This document shows, piece after piece, positions 17,016 through 26,480 of a DNA stretch of 35,525 bases (the stretch's first letter is position 1; every line of letters begins with the position of its first letter). A program made the position numbers and the translations under genes. The notes beneath the pieces were generated by a model, which searched no databases, was not told the DNA's origin, and saw only the letters and a program-made list of their open reading frames with translations. Source of the DNA: an uncultured Bdellovibrionales bacterium (GTDB lineage Bacteria; Bdellovibrionota; Bdellovibrionia; Bdellovibrionales; UBA1609); NCBI GenBank assembly GCA_938001965.1, contig CALLBC010000163.1:1-35525 (forward strand), in the 5' to 3' direction.

Positions 17016-20000
17016 ATGGTAACAAAAAATTTATTAAGCTTCATGGCTTGCTTCTCATTAATACTTTTCACAGTTTCATGTAAAGATGAGGGTGGAGATG
17101 GAGGAGCTGAAAGCTCTGCTAAAGGCTCTGTGAGTCAGTCTGTAAATACCTTTAATGCTGTGTTACCAGAGTCATTAGAGATAAGTCCTACTAGCATTTC
17201 AAACTTTGTAGTTAGTGATGGAGTTAGTCCAGGGAATTCATCAACCATTTTTGTAGTTAATAACTCTGAAGCTGAGTCGGGGTTGTTTTCTGAGCCTGTG
17301 TACTCTGGCCCGGGAGCCTCTGCATTCCAAACCATAAGTAATACTTGTAATACAAGTATCAGTCCCGGTGGTTTTTGTAGTTTTAGCGTGCAATTCGCAC
17401 CATCAACAAACGGCACCTTTAATGGTGTTGTTACTATAAATTCAGCCAATATGTCTTCAAATATGACAAGCCTATCTGGAGTTGCTAATGGGTTTGGTAC
17501 ATCACCATTATTAACTGGAGTTTGCCCAAGTTCTGTAAATCAGGATGTGGACTATAGCTGCCAATTGGAGTCGAATGACCCTGATGCGGGTGAAACTTAC
17601 ACTTGGTCATTTACAGCTAATAACACCTGTGAGTGGGCGGTTATTAACGACTCTACTGGAGAAATAACTGGATCAGCAAATGATGATCAAGTTGGCAGTT
17701 GTAACTTAGCAGTTAAAGTGAATGATGGCACAGAAGATTCTAATATTGTTGTTAGTCCAGTTGTGGTTTCCAATGTAAAGCCTACACTTGTTATTGCTGG
17801 AGTGAGTTTAGATGAAGATAGTGGTTTAACAGAAATTCATTCTGATAGCGATGTTCAGTCTAACGAAGAAGGTTTTGGTGTTTACAGTATAGAAGTGAGT
17901 GGAGGAGTAGACTGTTCAAGTCATGGACAAGCCAGTATTAATTCTCAAAATGGTTCTATTAACTTTACTCCAAACCCTAACTTTGCAGGACTTTGTAATA
18001 TAACTGTGAAATTTGATGATGGGAATTCAGTTAATAATATAGTAGATTCTCAATTTCAGGTGAGTGTAAACCCAATAAATGATTTGCCGGTAATATCACA
18101 ATCCTGTTCAATGCAGAGTTCTGAGGGACTGAGCTATAATTGTGAACCTACAGTGACGGACAGTGACTCAAATGCATTTACATGGAGTTTTTCTTCAGGG
18201 AACACATGTGATTGGCTTTCAATTAATTCAAACACAGGTGTTATGTCGGGAACGCCAAATGATGACCAGGTTGGTAATTGTACATTAACTTTTAAAGCAA
18301 ATGATGGTTTAGCGGACTCTAATGAGATTAATTTAAATATTAACGTTGAAAACATTGCTCCAACATTAAATATTGCTGATACCTCTATAGATGAAGATTC
18401 AGGGTTAACTGTTATAAGGTCTAATAGTGATGTGCAGTCAAATACAGAAAGATTTGGTGTGTACAGTATTGTGTCTGCAGCAACAAATGATTGTAGCGCC
18501 CATGGTTTGGTTAGTATTAACTCTAATAATGGTGAAGTGAGTTACAAGGTAAATCCAGGTTTTAACGGTTTTTGTAATATAAAAGTTCAATTTGATGATG
18601 AAAATACTGTGAATAATATTGTTAGTAGTGAGTTTATGTTAACAGTAAATCCAGTTAATGATGCGCCAGTTTTAAGTCAAAGCTGTTTAGCGATGGTTAA
18701 TCAGGGCGTAAACTATAACTGTGAGCCCACAGTGACTGATAGTGATTCTAACACTTTTACTTGGAGTTTTGCATCCACCAACACTTGTGATTGGTTGTCT
18801 ATAGATCAAGTGACAGGTGCAATTTCGGGAACTGCCAACGATGATCAGGTTGGAAATTGTAATTTAAGTTTTAAAGTGAGCGATGGTGAACTAAGCTCTA
18901 ATGTTGCATCTATAAGTTTGGAAGCAATTAACCTTGCTCCCACTTTAAGTTTATCAGACACTTCTATTAATGAAGATGCTGTTGGGCAAATAATTAAGTC
19001 TGATGGAGATGTACAGTCTGATACAGAAGGAATGGGAGTTTATAGTTTTATACAGGCATCAAATGATGACTGTAGTTCTGTGGGAACTAAAGAAATTGAT
19101 TCTGCTACGGGTGAAATTAGTTTTGAGGTAAATGCAGGATTTAATGGGTTATGTAAAATTAAAGTTCAATTTGATGATGAAAACAATGCTAATAATTTAG
19201 TGAGCAGCGAGTTTAGCTTAACAGTAAACCCAGTGAATGATGCGCCAGTTTTAAGCCAAAACTGTTTAGCAACAGTAGATCAAGATATGAATTACAATTG
19301 TGCACCATCAGCTAATGATGAGGATGGCGATTCTTTGTTTTGGAGCTTAACTGCTGAAAGTACTTGTGCATGGGCGAGTATTGATAACGGTACCGGGGTA
19401 ATATCTGGCACTCCTAATGACGACCAGGTTGGCAGTTGTCTTTTAGATTTTAATGTAAGTGATGGTAGTTTAGAAGTTTCATCAGGGCCTATTTCTATAG
19501 GCGTAGTTAATAAAAAGCCTGTTCTTGAAATATCAAGTGCCAATTTAGATGAAAACTCTGGCCTTCAAGTTATTAAGTCTGATTTAGATGTTCAATCAAA
19601 CGAAGAAGGCTTTGGAGTTTATAAAATTATTTCCGCTAGTAACGGTGATTGTAGTGCTAATGGAGATGTGCAAATTGATAGCTCTAATGGTGAGATTAGT
19701 TTTAACCCTAGTCTGAACTATAATGGATTATGTAAAGTAAATGTTGAGTTTGACGATCAAAACAGCATAAATAATATTGTTACAGCTGAGTTTGACGTTG
19801 TTGTGAACTCAGTAAATGACGCTCCTGTAATTTCGCAAAACTGTATTGTTGAGATTAATCAAGATTCATTATATAGTTGTGTTCCAAGTGTAACTGATTC
19901 AGATAACACCAGTTTTACTTGGGTCTTATCTAATAATACTAGCTGTGCTTGGTTAAGTATTGATAGTGCTTCAGGAGAGGTCTCAGGAACTCCTAATGAT

Positions 20001-23000
20001 GACCAAGTTGGTATTTGTACATTTGATATCATGGCTAATGATGGGATTGCAGACTCAAACTTATTAAGTGTTGAGTTAGCAGTGAACAATGTTATGCCAA
20101 CGCTTAGTTTATCAAATGTAAGTGTTCAAGAAGATGCCTCTTTGTCTGTGATACAAAGTGACTCTGCAGTAGGGGCCAGTGATGAAGGCTTTGGTAAATA
20201 TAGTCTTATTAACTCAGCCGCAGATGATTGTTCATTAAGTGGCAGTCTGACTATTGATGAAAACAATGGTGAACTTAGTTATAAGCCTGCCGAAAACTAT
20301 ACTGGAATTTGTAATGTTACTGTGCAGTTTAATGATGAAAACTTAGTGGATAACAAAGTCATTGAAGACTTTACGGTTTCTGTTATTAAAGTTAATGATA
20401 CTCCTTTGTTAGCTCAGTCCTGTACTACAGGAGCTGCGCAAGATGGCTTGTATGAGTGTGCTCCAACGGTCATTGATCCAGATTTAAATGACACTCATAC
20501 ATGGTCCTTTGCTGATAATAATAGCTGTAATTGGTTGACTATTAATTCCAGTACAGGAGTAATTACTGGCTCTCCTAATGATGATGAAGTTGGGGGTTGT
20601 AGTTTGCAGTTTTCTGTTAGTGATGGCGGAAGTAGTTCATCTATTGCCGTTGTTAATATTAGCATCGAAAACATAAAGCCAAGTTTAGAAATCAGTGATA
20701 TTGAGATTAATGAAGATTCAGGTTTTTCTGTTATTGCCAGTGACTCTCAAGTTCAATCTAGTGAAGAAGGTTTTGGTAAATATAGCCTGTTAACAGCAGC
20801 AAGCAATGATTGTAAATCTAAAGGCACTGCAAGCATTGATGAAAACTCAGGTGCTATTAGCTATTCACCAAATAGTAATTTTACTGGTGCTTGTAGCTTT
20901 AAAGTTCAATTTGATGATGAAAATAATGTAAATAATATTGTGAGTGCTAACTTTGAATTAATAGTGAAAGGTGTAAATGACTTAGCGACTATTACACATA
21001 GCTGTGGTACAAATATTAAGCAGGATGAAATTTATACTTGTGATCCCAAAGTTAATGATCCTGATAGCTCAGACACTCATATTTGGAGTTTTGCAGGAAC
21101 TAATACTTGCTCTTGGGCAAATATTGATTCAGCCACTGGTAAAATATCTGGCCAGCCAAATGATGATCAAGTAGGAAGTTGTAATTTAGGTTTTAAAGTT
21201 AATGATGGTACTGCTGACTCTCAGCTGTCCATAATTAATGTAGTTATTGAAAATAAATCACCGACCTTAAATATTACTAGTACTGAAATTGATGAAGATT
21301 CAGCTCTTGCAGTTGTGCGCTCAAATTCAGATGTTCAGTCTAGTGAAGAGGGTTTTGGTATTTATTCTTTAGAAAATGCAGGAAGTGCAGACTGCTCTAA
21401 TAAGGGATCATTAAGTATTGATTCTAGCAGTGGAGCTATAAGTTATGCACCTAATCACAACTACAATGGAAGTTGTAAAGTAAAAGTAAAGTTTGATGAT
21501 CAAAATGCAGTGAACAATACTGTAGTCGCTGAATTTTTTATAGATGTGAATGTGGTTAATGACATTCCTGTGCTTAGTGAGAACTGCCCAATTAGTATTA
21601 ATCAAGATCAAAATTATAGCTGTGCTCCAGTTGTGACTGATCCAGACCTTAGTGATAGCCATACCTGGGCTCTAACCAGCGCAAACACTTGTGGTCATTT
21701 AAGCATTAATGGCAACACTGGAGTGATTAGTGGGACTGCTGATGATAATCAGGTTGGAAGTTGTAAGCTTGGTTTTGTGGTTAACGACGGTAAAGCAAGT
21801 TCTTTGCCAAAGTTGATAAATGTTACTGTAAATAATGTTAAACCTACTCTTAATATCAGTGATGCTAGTCTTTCTGAAGACTCTCCATTAACGATCATTA
21901 AGTCTGACTCTGATGTACAAGCCAGTGAAGAAGGCTTTGGAGTTTACAGTTTAGTCCTTGCTGCTGGTACTGATTGTTCAACAAAAGGCCAAGTAGCAAT
22001 TAAGCCTGGTAATGGTGAAATTAGCTATAAGCCTTCTGCAAATTTTGTTGGTTCTTGTAATATTAATGTTTTATTTAACGATGAAAATAGCATTAACAAC
22101 TTTGCAATGAGTCAGTTCAGCGTAGAAGTAAATGACAATAACTCTGCTCCAGTAATAAGCATTGCTTGCTCTAAATCTGTAAAGCAGGATGAGTTGTTTA
22201 GATGCCAACCATCTGTTCAAGATAATAACCCTGAAGATAGTCATATTTGGAGCCTTGCCTCTGGTAATGCATGTAGCTGGGTTAGTATTAATGAACAAAC
22301 TGGATTAGTAACTGGAACGCCTAAAGATTCTGATGTTGGAAGCTGCAAGTTAAGCCTATCGGCTAATGATGGGAGAGTTGACTCTTTAGCTAAGGACTTA
22401 ATTGTAAACGTAATTAATAAAAAACCGATTCTAGTTTTGGCTGATGTGACAATTGATGAAGACTCTGGGCTTAAAGTTATAAAGACTGACAGTGAAGTTC
22501 AGGCCAATGAAGAGGGTGATGGGATATATAGCATTGTAACAGCTAGTACAGCAGACTGTAGTGGCAAGGGTTTAGCTATTATTAATGAAGATAATGGTGA
22601 ATTATCATTTAGGTCTGAAACAGATACTAATGGTACTTGTAATATGGCTATTTCATTTAATGATGGCAACCTTGAAAATAATATTGTTATTAGTCAGTTT
22701 GCTGTTAATATAAAAAATGTAAATGATGCTCCTCTTATATTTGCCACTTGTAAAACGAAAGTTATGCAAGATGAACCTTATGAATGTAAGCCTTCAATTT
22801 TAGATTTAGATAATAATGACAAGCATGGCTGGGCATTTTCAAAAAACAATACTTGTGATTGGTTAACAATCAGTAGCAGTACGGGAGTAATGACTGGTTT
22901 GCCGAATGATAATCAAGTTGGAAATTGTAAGCTAGAGTTCCAGACCTATGACTTAGCTTTATACTCTGAAGTGATTAGTTTTGATATTATTGTTGAGAAT

Positions 23001-26000
23001 ACTTCTCCAACACTAGAAATAGCAAGTGTTGCAGTAGACTTTGGTGAGAACCTAATATTAGAAGATAGTAAAGTGCAAGCGAGTGAAGAGGGTTTTGGCA
23101 AATACTCTTTTGATATTGCAAGTAGTGCTGATTGTCAGGCTAAAGGTATAGCAAGCATTAATGAAGATAACGGAAGTATTCTATTTAAGCCAGAAACAGG
23201 ATTTAGTGGAGAATGTAAGCTAAATGTGATTTTTGATGATCAAAATAGCACTGATAATATTGCTCGTTCTGAGTTTTCTGTATTAATTGGTGAAGATCCA
23301 ACTATTCCAGTTAATACCGCTCCATTCTTTACTTTAGTTCCAACAAGAGACCATGGTTATGGCGGAGGGGAAGTTATTTCAGATATCTCTGCCCAAGAGG
23401 GTAAGGTAGCCAGTGAAGACAACCAAGTTGTAAGTGTAAAAGTGGTTTCATCAAGTAATTTAGCAGTGTTGCCTTTAGAGAATATTAATGTTGTTTGTGA
23501 AGACTTAGGAGATGGTTGTAATGGCTCTGTGAGTGCTAAATCTATAAAGGCGGGTAGTTCAACAATTATACTTGAGGTTTCTGATGGTTCTTTAGTAGGT
23601 CAAGCTTCCTATGAAGTACATTTTGGACAAATCCTTGTTGAAAATATTTACCCAGTTAAAAACTGGAATGAATATGTTAAAAAGACAGGTGTTAACAAGT
23701 TAGATATTGCTGAAGTAGTTCCTTGTGATAATTCAGTAGACAAAAAGTATGCTGACGGCTGTATTCATGCCGGTGAATCAAGAAAAGTTGAGTTATCAGC
23801 GGAAACAAGTTGCTTTGGTTTAACCTTAAAGGATGAATTAGATGTTTGGGAATGGGTTTGTGATGATTCAGGCAGCAATGTGGTCTTTTACACAAGTGGT
23901 CTGCTAGAAGATAAGGGTTTATCTGATATTATAGAAAATAACAAATTTAAATCTAATTCTGTTACGTTATCAAGAGGTTGTGAAGTGTTGGCGAAGTCTG
24001 GTCCAAAAATATGGGATTGGACTAATCCAATTAAGAGACTTCCTAGCAGTAAAAGTGGAGTGGTTCGATTAGCTGAGAAAGGTTCAATCTTTGTTTCAGA
24101 ATCTGATATGACCGGTTATGGTTACAGTATTGAAGCGAATGAAGTTGCTCTTGTTATTGATAAGAGTGACAAGTTTACCTTTGACTCCAGATCTAGAAAT
24201 ACATGTAATCGTAGGACTGGCTCAAGAGGGCGTGCTGATATCACATCTGCCGTTTCTGTTTCAGGCAAAAAGCATCTTTGGATTGAGGGACAATTTAAAT
24301 CTGTTAAATCACGTCGTGTAACAAATATGCTTAATTTGGTAAATATGAGTTATTCGAGGGTGCAAAATGTTGATACAGAGCATACGAAAGATGGAGCCTA
24401 TTATTTAAAAGACTCTCACTCAAACTTTATGCAAAATATAAGATCTAATGCTTGTTATAAGCATGCTGTGCATTTGGATAATTCTAAATATAACTTTATT
24501 TATAATTTAAAAACATCTGAGTGTGGACGTGGTTTAATAGTTGAGAATAATTCAAATAATAATCTATTTATGAAAGGTGTATTAGCCAGTAATGATATAA
24601 TTAGGGGAGACTTCACTCAAGGTCGTGGAATTTTCTTTAAAAATAATTCTGATAATAATAGCTTAGTAAAAATGGCTGTATTGAGTTCTGATAGACATAG
24701 TATTATGTTTGAAAACTCAAATGATCAGAATACATTATCTCATATTACTGTAGCCAATGCTTTGTCAGGTGGTATTACAATTGATTCTAACTCCAATGAA
24801 AATAGTATTTCAAGTGTAGTGGCTATGAATACTGGTAAAGGAATTCATATGACTAACTCGTCTAAGAGGAGTCATTCACAAAATAATAAATTTAATGATA
24901 TTTACTCAGTAGGTAATGGCCGTGATGATGTATCTTTGGAGAAAGTTGCTGGAAACACTTTTCATGGGAATTTATACACAAGCACAAATAGATGTAATAT
25001 TAAAGGTGTCAGTTCAAATGCGGCTGGAATGAATAGCTCTTGCAAAAAAGACGGGCTATCTACTCATGCACATTTTGGTGGGAAAAGTTCTGATATATTT
25101 AAACTATGGTTAGAAGAGTCAAATAAAGAGCCTGTAAATATGGGTAGAGGTTTAGCTTCTGTTGGAGGACATAGTCATCATGGGCATAAAGGTCATGGCA
25201 AAGGTCACTATAGCCATGGTAATGGTCTTGGTAAAGGCCATTATAAGCATAGTCATGGAGATAGTAAGTGTTCTAAATACGGCCATATGAAGCATAAAAA
25301 GTATAGTCATAAAAAGAAGCATAAAAAAGTGGCTTGTGTCCCTAGGCCTAAACATGATCATAAAGATATGTGTGAACACAAAATTAAACATGATCATGGT
25401 AAACATAATGGCCATCATAAAAAAGCAAAAGCTTATGGCTACGGTAAAAAAGTGAAGACCTGTCATGGACATGGGCACGGAAAAGGTAACAAGCATAAAA
25501 ACAAACATCATAAACATAAAAAGAAAGTAGTTTATTGTGATGAAGTTGAAGAAATAGAGGAAGAAGAGGTGTTAATGTGCCTATCTCCAAGAGAAGAGCG
25601 CAGAATTGCTTCTTTGTCAGGGGCATTTAACACAGGGGTAAAGAAATTTACTTCAATCACAGATTGGCATAAGTTTGAAGACTTTTTTGCTGGTTGGCAG
25701 TTTGATGGCGGCAAAGGTCAGCCAGGAGTGAAGCATAGGAGCTCTTGTGACTCTAGTTGGCATAACTGTGTGGCAACATCACTAAAACCTAAAGCTTCAT
25801 TTCAAAACCTAAATGGCGAAGCAGTTATTGGCGAAGCTTGCCCTGCATCTGTTGATCAAAGTAAAAATTATGATGTAGTGATGACTGATAAAATGGAAAC
25901 TCCTTATCATAAAGGAATTGTGGCTGTTGAAAAAATAGGTAACGGGAACGGAATTTGTGAAGTAGGAGAGGTTTGTAATAACCAATATATCGTCAATGCT

Positions 26001-26174
26001 GTTGAAATTATGTTTGATGGCCTTGGTGATGATGATGGGTTGTGTGAAAGTAATGAGAGATGTACTTACGCAAGCACTTTAGGTGCTCATCAAGAGTTTG
26101 GAAGTTATGACAATAAGACTTGTGCTTTTACGGATGGTCGAGTTAAAAATGTTAAAATGTATGTTTATAAATAA
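17016..26174 (+). CDS. Giant lipoprotein-like surface protein: ten Cys-paired Ig-like repeat units, beta-helix, His-rich insert
   Basis: 3052 aa. A signal peptide ends at FTVSC (C22), an atypical lipobox followed by an acidic/Gly linker. Residues about 45-160 form an ASH/choice-of-anchor-like Ig domain. Residues about 161-2091 are ten tandem units of 193-194 aa. Each joins module A (putative-Ig/cadherin-like, with W, 'ISGTPNDDQVG' and DG motifs) to module B ('EDSGL..I.SDSDVQS.EEG.G.YS', 'FDD.N..NN', 'VNDAP'). Each unit has six cysteines: four in A, two in B. A short domain, a parallel beta-helix with N-rich rungs (about 2368-2658), a 125-residue His/Lys/Gly-rich segment (2717-2841) and a Cys-rich C-terminus with GNGICEVGEVC and GDDDGLCESNERC follow. 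It is probably an exported adhesin or sheath protein; its ligand is unknown. Confidence 0.9.
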   Translation: MVTKNLLSFMACFSLILFTVSCKDEGGDGGAESSAKGSVSQSVNTFNAVLPESLEISPTSISNFVVSDGVSPGNSSTIFVVNNSEAESGLFSEPVYSGPGASAFQTISNTCNTSISPGGFCSFSVQFAPSTNGTFNGVVTINSANMSSNMTSLSGVANGFGTSPLLTGVCPSSVNQDVDYSCQLESNDPDAGETYTWSFTANNTCEWAVINDSTGEITGSANDDQVGSCNLAVKVNDGTEDSNIVVSPVVVSNVKPTLVIAGVSLDEDSGLTEIHSDSDVQSNEEGFGVYSIEVSGGVDCSSHGQASINSQNGSINFTPNPNFAGLCNITVKFDDGNSVNNIVDSQFQVSVNPINDLPVISQSCSMQSSEGLSYNCEPTVTDSDSNAFTWSFSSGNTCDWLSINSNTGVMSGTPNDDQVGNCTLTFKANDGLADSNEINLNINVENIAPTLNIADTSIDEDSGLTVIRSNSDVQSNTERFGVYSIVSAATNDCSAHGLVSINSNNGEVSYKVNPGFNGFCNIKVQFDDENTVNNIVSSEFMLTVNPVNDAPVLSQSCLAMVNQGVNYNCEPTVTDSDSNTFTWSFASTNTCDWLSIDQVTGAISGTANDDQVGNCNLSFKVSDGELSSNVASISLEAINLAPTLSLSDTSINEDAVGQIIKSDGDVQSDTEGMGVYSFIQASNDDCSSVGTKEIDSATGEISFEVNAGFNGLCKIKVQFDDENNANNLVSSEFSLTVNPVNDAPVLSQNCLATVDQDMNYNCAPSANDEDGDSLFWSLTAESTCAWASIDNGTGVISGTPNDDQVGSCLLDFNVSDGSLEVSSGPISIGVVNKKPVLEISSANLDENSGLQVIKSDLDVQSNEEGFGVYKIISASNGDCSANGDVQIDSSNGEISFNPSLNYNGLCKVNVEFDDQNSINNIVTAEFDVVVNSVNDAPVISQNCIVEINQDSLYSCVPSVTDSDNTSFTWVLSNNTSCAWLSIDSASGEVSGTPNDDQVGICTFDIMANDGIADSNLLSVELAVNNVMPTLSLSNVSVQEDASLSVIQSDSAVGASDEGFGKYSLINSAADDCSLSGSLTIDENNGELSYKPAENYTGICNVTVQFNDENLVDNKVIEDFTVSVIKVNDTPLLAQSCTTGAAQDGLYECAPTVIDPDLNDTHTWSFADNNSCNWLTINSSTGVITGSPNDDEVGGCSLQFSVSDGGSSSSIAVVNISIENIKPSLEISDIEINEDSGFSVIASDSQVQSSEEGFGKYSLLTAASNDCKSKGTASIDENSGAISYSPNSNFTGACSFKVQFDDENNVNNIVSANFELIVKGVNDLATITHSCGTNIKQDEIYTCDPKVNDPDSSDTHIWSFAGTNTCSWANIDSATGKISGQPNDDQVGSCNLGFKVNDGTADSQLSIINVVIENKSPTLNITSTEIDEDSALAVVRSNSDVQSSEEGFGIYSLENAGSADCSNKGSLSIDSSSGAISYAPNHNYNGSCKVKVKFDDQNAVNNTVVAEFFIDVNVVNDIPVLSENCPISINQDQNYSCAPVVTDPDLSDSHTWALTSANTCGHLSINGNTGVISGTADDNQVGSCKLGFVVNDGKASSLPKLINVTVNNVKPTLNISDASLSEDSPLTIIKSDSDVQASEEGFGVYSLVLAAGTDCSTKGQVAIKPGNGEISYKPSANFVGSCNINVLFNDENSINNFAMSQFSVEVNDNNSAPVISIACSKSVKQDELFRCQPSVQDNNPEDSHIWSLASGNACSWVSINEQTGLVTGTPKDSDVGSCKLSLSANDGRVDSLAKDLIVNVINKKPILVLADVTIDEDSGLKVIKTDSEVQANEEGDGIYSIVTASTADCSGKGLAIINEDNGELSFRSETDTNGTCNMAISFNDGNLENNIVISQFAVNIKNVNDAPLIFATCKTKVMQDEPYECKPSILDLDNNDKHGWAFSKNNTCDWLTISSSTGVMTGLPNDNQVGNCKLEFQTYDLALYSEVISFDIIVENTSPTLEIASVAVDFGENLILEDSKVQASEEGFGKYSFDIASSADCQAKGIASINEDNGSILFKPETGFSGECKLNVIFDDQNSTDNIARSEFSVLIGEDPTIPVNTAPFFTLVPTRDHGYGGGEVISDISAQEGKVASEDNQVVSVKVVSSSNLAVLPLENINVVCEDLGDGCNGSVSAKSIKAGSSTIILEVSDGSLVGQASYEVHFGQILVENIYPVKNWNEYVKKTGVNKLDIAEVVPCDNSVDKKYADGCIHAGESRKVELSAETSCFGLTLKDELDVWEWVCDDSGSNVVFYTSGLLEDKGLSDIIENNKFKSNSVTLSRGCEVLAKSGPKIWDWTNPIKRLPSSKSGVVRLAEKGSIFVSESDMTGYGYSIEANEVALVIDKSDKFTFDSRSRNTCNRRTGSRGRADITSAVSVSGKKHLWIEGQFKSVKSRRVTNMLNLVNMSYSRVQNVDTEHTKDGAYYLKDSHSNFMQNIRSNACYKHAVHLDNSKYNFIYNLKTSECGRGLIVENNSNNNLFMKGVLASNDIIRGDFTQGRGIFFKNNSDNNSLVKMAVLSSDRHSIMFENSNDQNTLSHITVANALSGGITIDSNSNENSISSVVAMNTGKGIHMTNSSKRSHSQNNKFNDIYSVGNGRDDVSLEKVAGNTFHGNLYTSTNRCNIKGVSSNAAGMNSSCKKDGLSTHAHFGGKSSDIFKLWLEESNKEPVNMGRGLASVGGHSHHGHKGHGKGHYSHGNGLGKGHYKHSHGDSKCSKYGHMKHKKYSHKKKHKKVACVPRPKHDHKDMCEHKIKHDHGKHNGHHKKAKAYGYGKKVKTCHGHGHGKGNKHKNKHHKHKKKVVYCDEVEEIEEEEVLMCLSPREERRIASLSGAFNTGVKKFTSITDWHKFEDFFAGWQFDGGKGQPGVKHRSSCDSSWHNCVATSLKPKASFQNLNGEAVIGEACPASVDQSKNYDVVMTDKMETPYHKGIVAVEKIGNGNGICEVGEVCNNQYIVNAVEIMFDGLGDDDGLCESNERCTYASTLGAHQEFGSYDNKTCAFTDGRVKNVKMYVYK
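17500..23290 (+). repeat. Ten tandem 579-583-bp coding repeats
   Basis: Unit starts, taken at the conserved 'S-x-C' strand of module A, are near 17500, 18083, 18664, 19242, 19821, 20400, 20982, 21564, 22146 and 22729. Units differ at many positions but keep length, motifs and six cysteines. Short identical DNA stretches remain, for example AAAGTTCAATTTGATGATG at about 18583, 19163 and 20898. Confidence 0.9.
25164..25538 (+). other. His/Lys/Gly-rich low-complexity domain of the giant protein
   Basis: 125 codons with 29 histidines and 5 cysteines, in runs such as GGHSHHGHKGHGKGHYSHG and HKNKHHKHKKK. It sits between the beta-helix and the C-terminal domain. The composition suggests binding of transition metals or polyanions and clearly departs from the Ser/Asn/Asp-rich remainder of the protein. 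Confidence 0.85.
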
Positions 26175-26175
26175 T

Positions 26176-26209
26176 ATTAGTAGGGTGTTAGTGTCCTGCT
26201 AATTTTAAT
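26176..26209. terminator. Terminator between the giant gene and the convergent RHS operon
   Basis: ATTAGTAGG (26176-26184) pairs with CCTGCTAAT (26195-26203) through nine base pairs including one G-U, followed by TTTTAATTT. It lies right after the giant-gene stop and touches the stop codon of the 91-aa gene on the other strand, so it may serve both. Confidence 0.55.
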
Positions 26210-26480
26210 TTGCACCACCACTGTTACTATCCACAGGAGTGACTATAACTACTCCTTCATTGTGAATTGCGGATATATGACTAATTTCGTCAGCTGCGCT
26301 GGCAGCTAATCCTCTGTGTTCTTCGCAATTTTCAAAATAGCTAAGATTTTTATCGGCTATTGCAGAGCGAAATTCAAAGTTATAGTTTGCTTTCTTGTAA
26401 TCGAGTTGTAAAGAAGAAGTATCAGAGAGTCCAAGAATTGGAAAGATAAAAATAGTTGTAAAAAAAATATATCGTATCAT
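26205..26480 (-). CDS. Small secreted protein, last gene of the RHS operon
   Basis: 91 aa. The N-terminus MIRYIFFTTIFIFPILGLS is a signal peptide (cleavage near DTSS). The mature part of about 70 residues is polar with one cysteine (C52) and ends in a Ser/Gly/Asn tail. It matches no family that I recognise. Its ATG overlaps the stop of the RHS-like gene in an ATGA, and AGGAA precedes it, so translation is coupled. The position after a YD-repeat gene invites comparison with immunity or effector peptides, but nothing in its sequence shows this; a co-secreted partner is equally possible. Confidence 0.7.
   Translation of the reverse strand: MIRYIFFTTIFIFPILGLSDTSSLQLDYKKANYNFEFRSAIADKNLSYFENCEEHRGLAASAADEISHISAIHNEGVVIVTPVDSNSGGAN

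Noticed and set aside
17500-23290. CRISPR-like or insertion-type repeat array
   Set aside because: The repeats are about 580 bp, in frame, and encode diverging protein modules; there are no spacers or mobile-element ends.
24118-24321. Plus-strand open frame inside the beta-helix region of the giant gene
   Set aside because: An out-of-frame shadow of the large gene with no ribosome-binding site or recognisable content.
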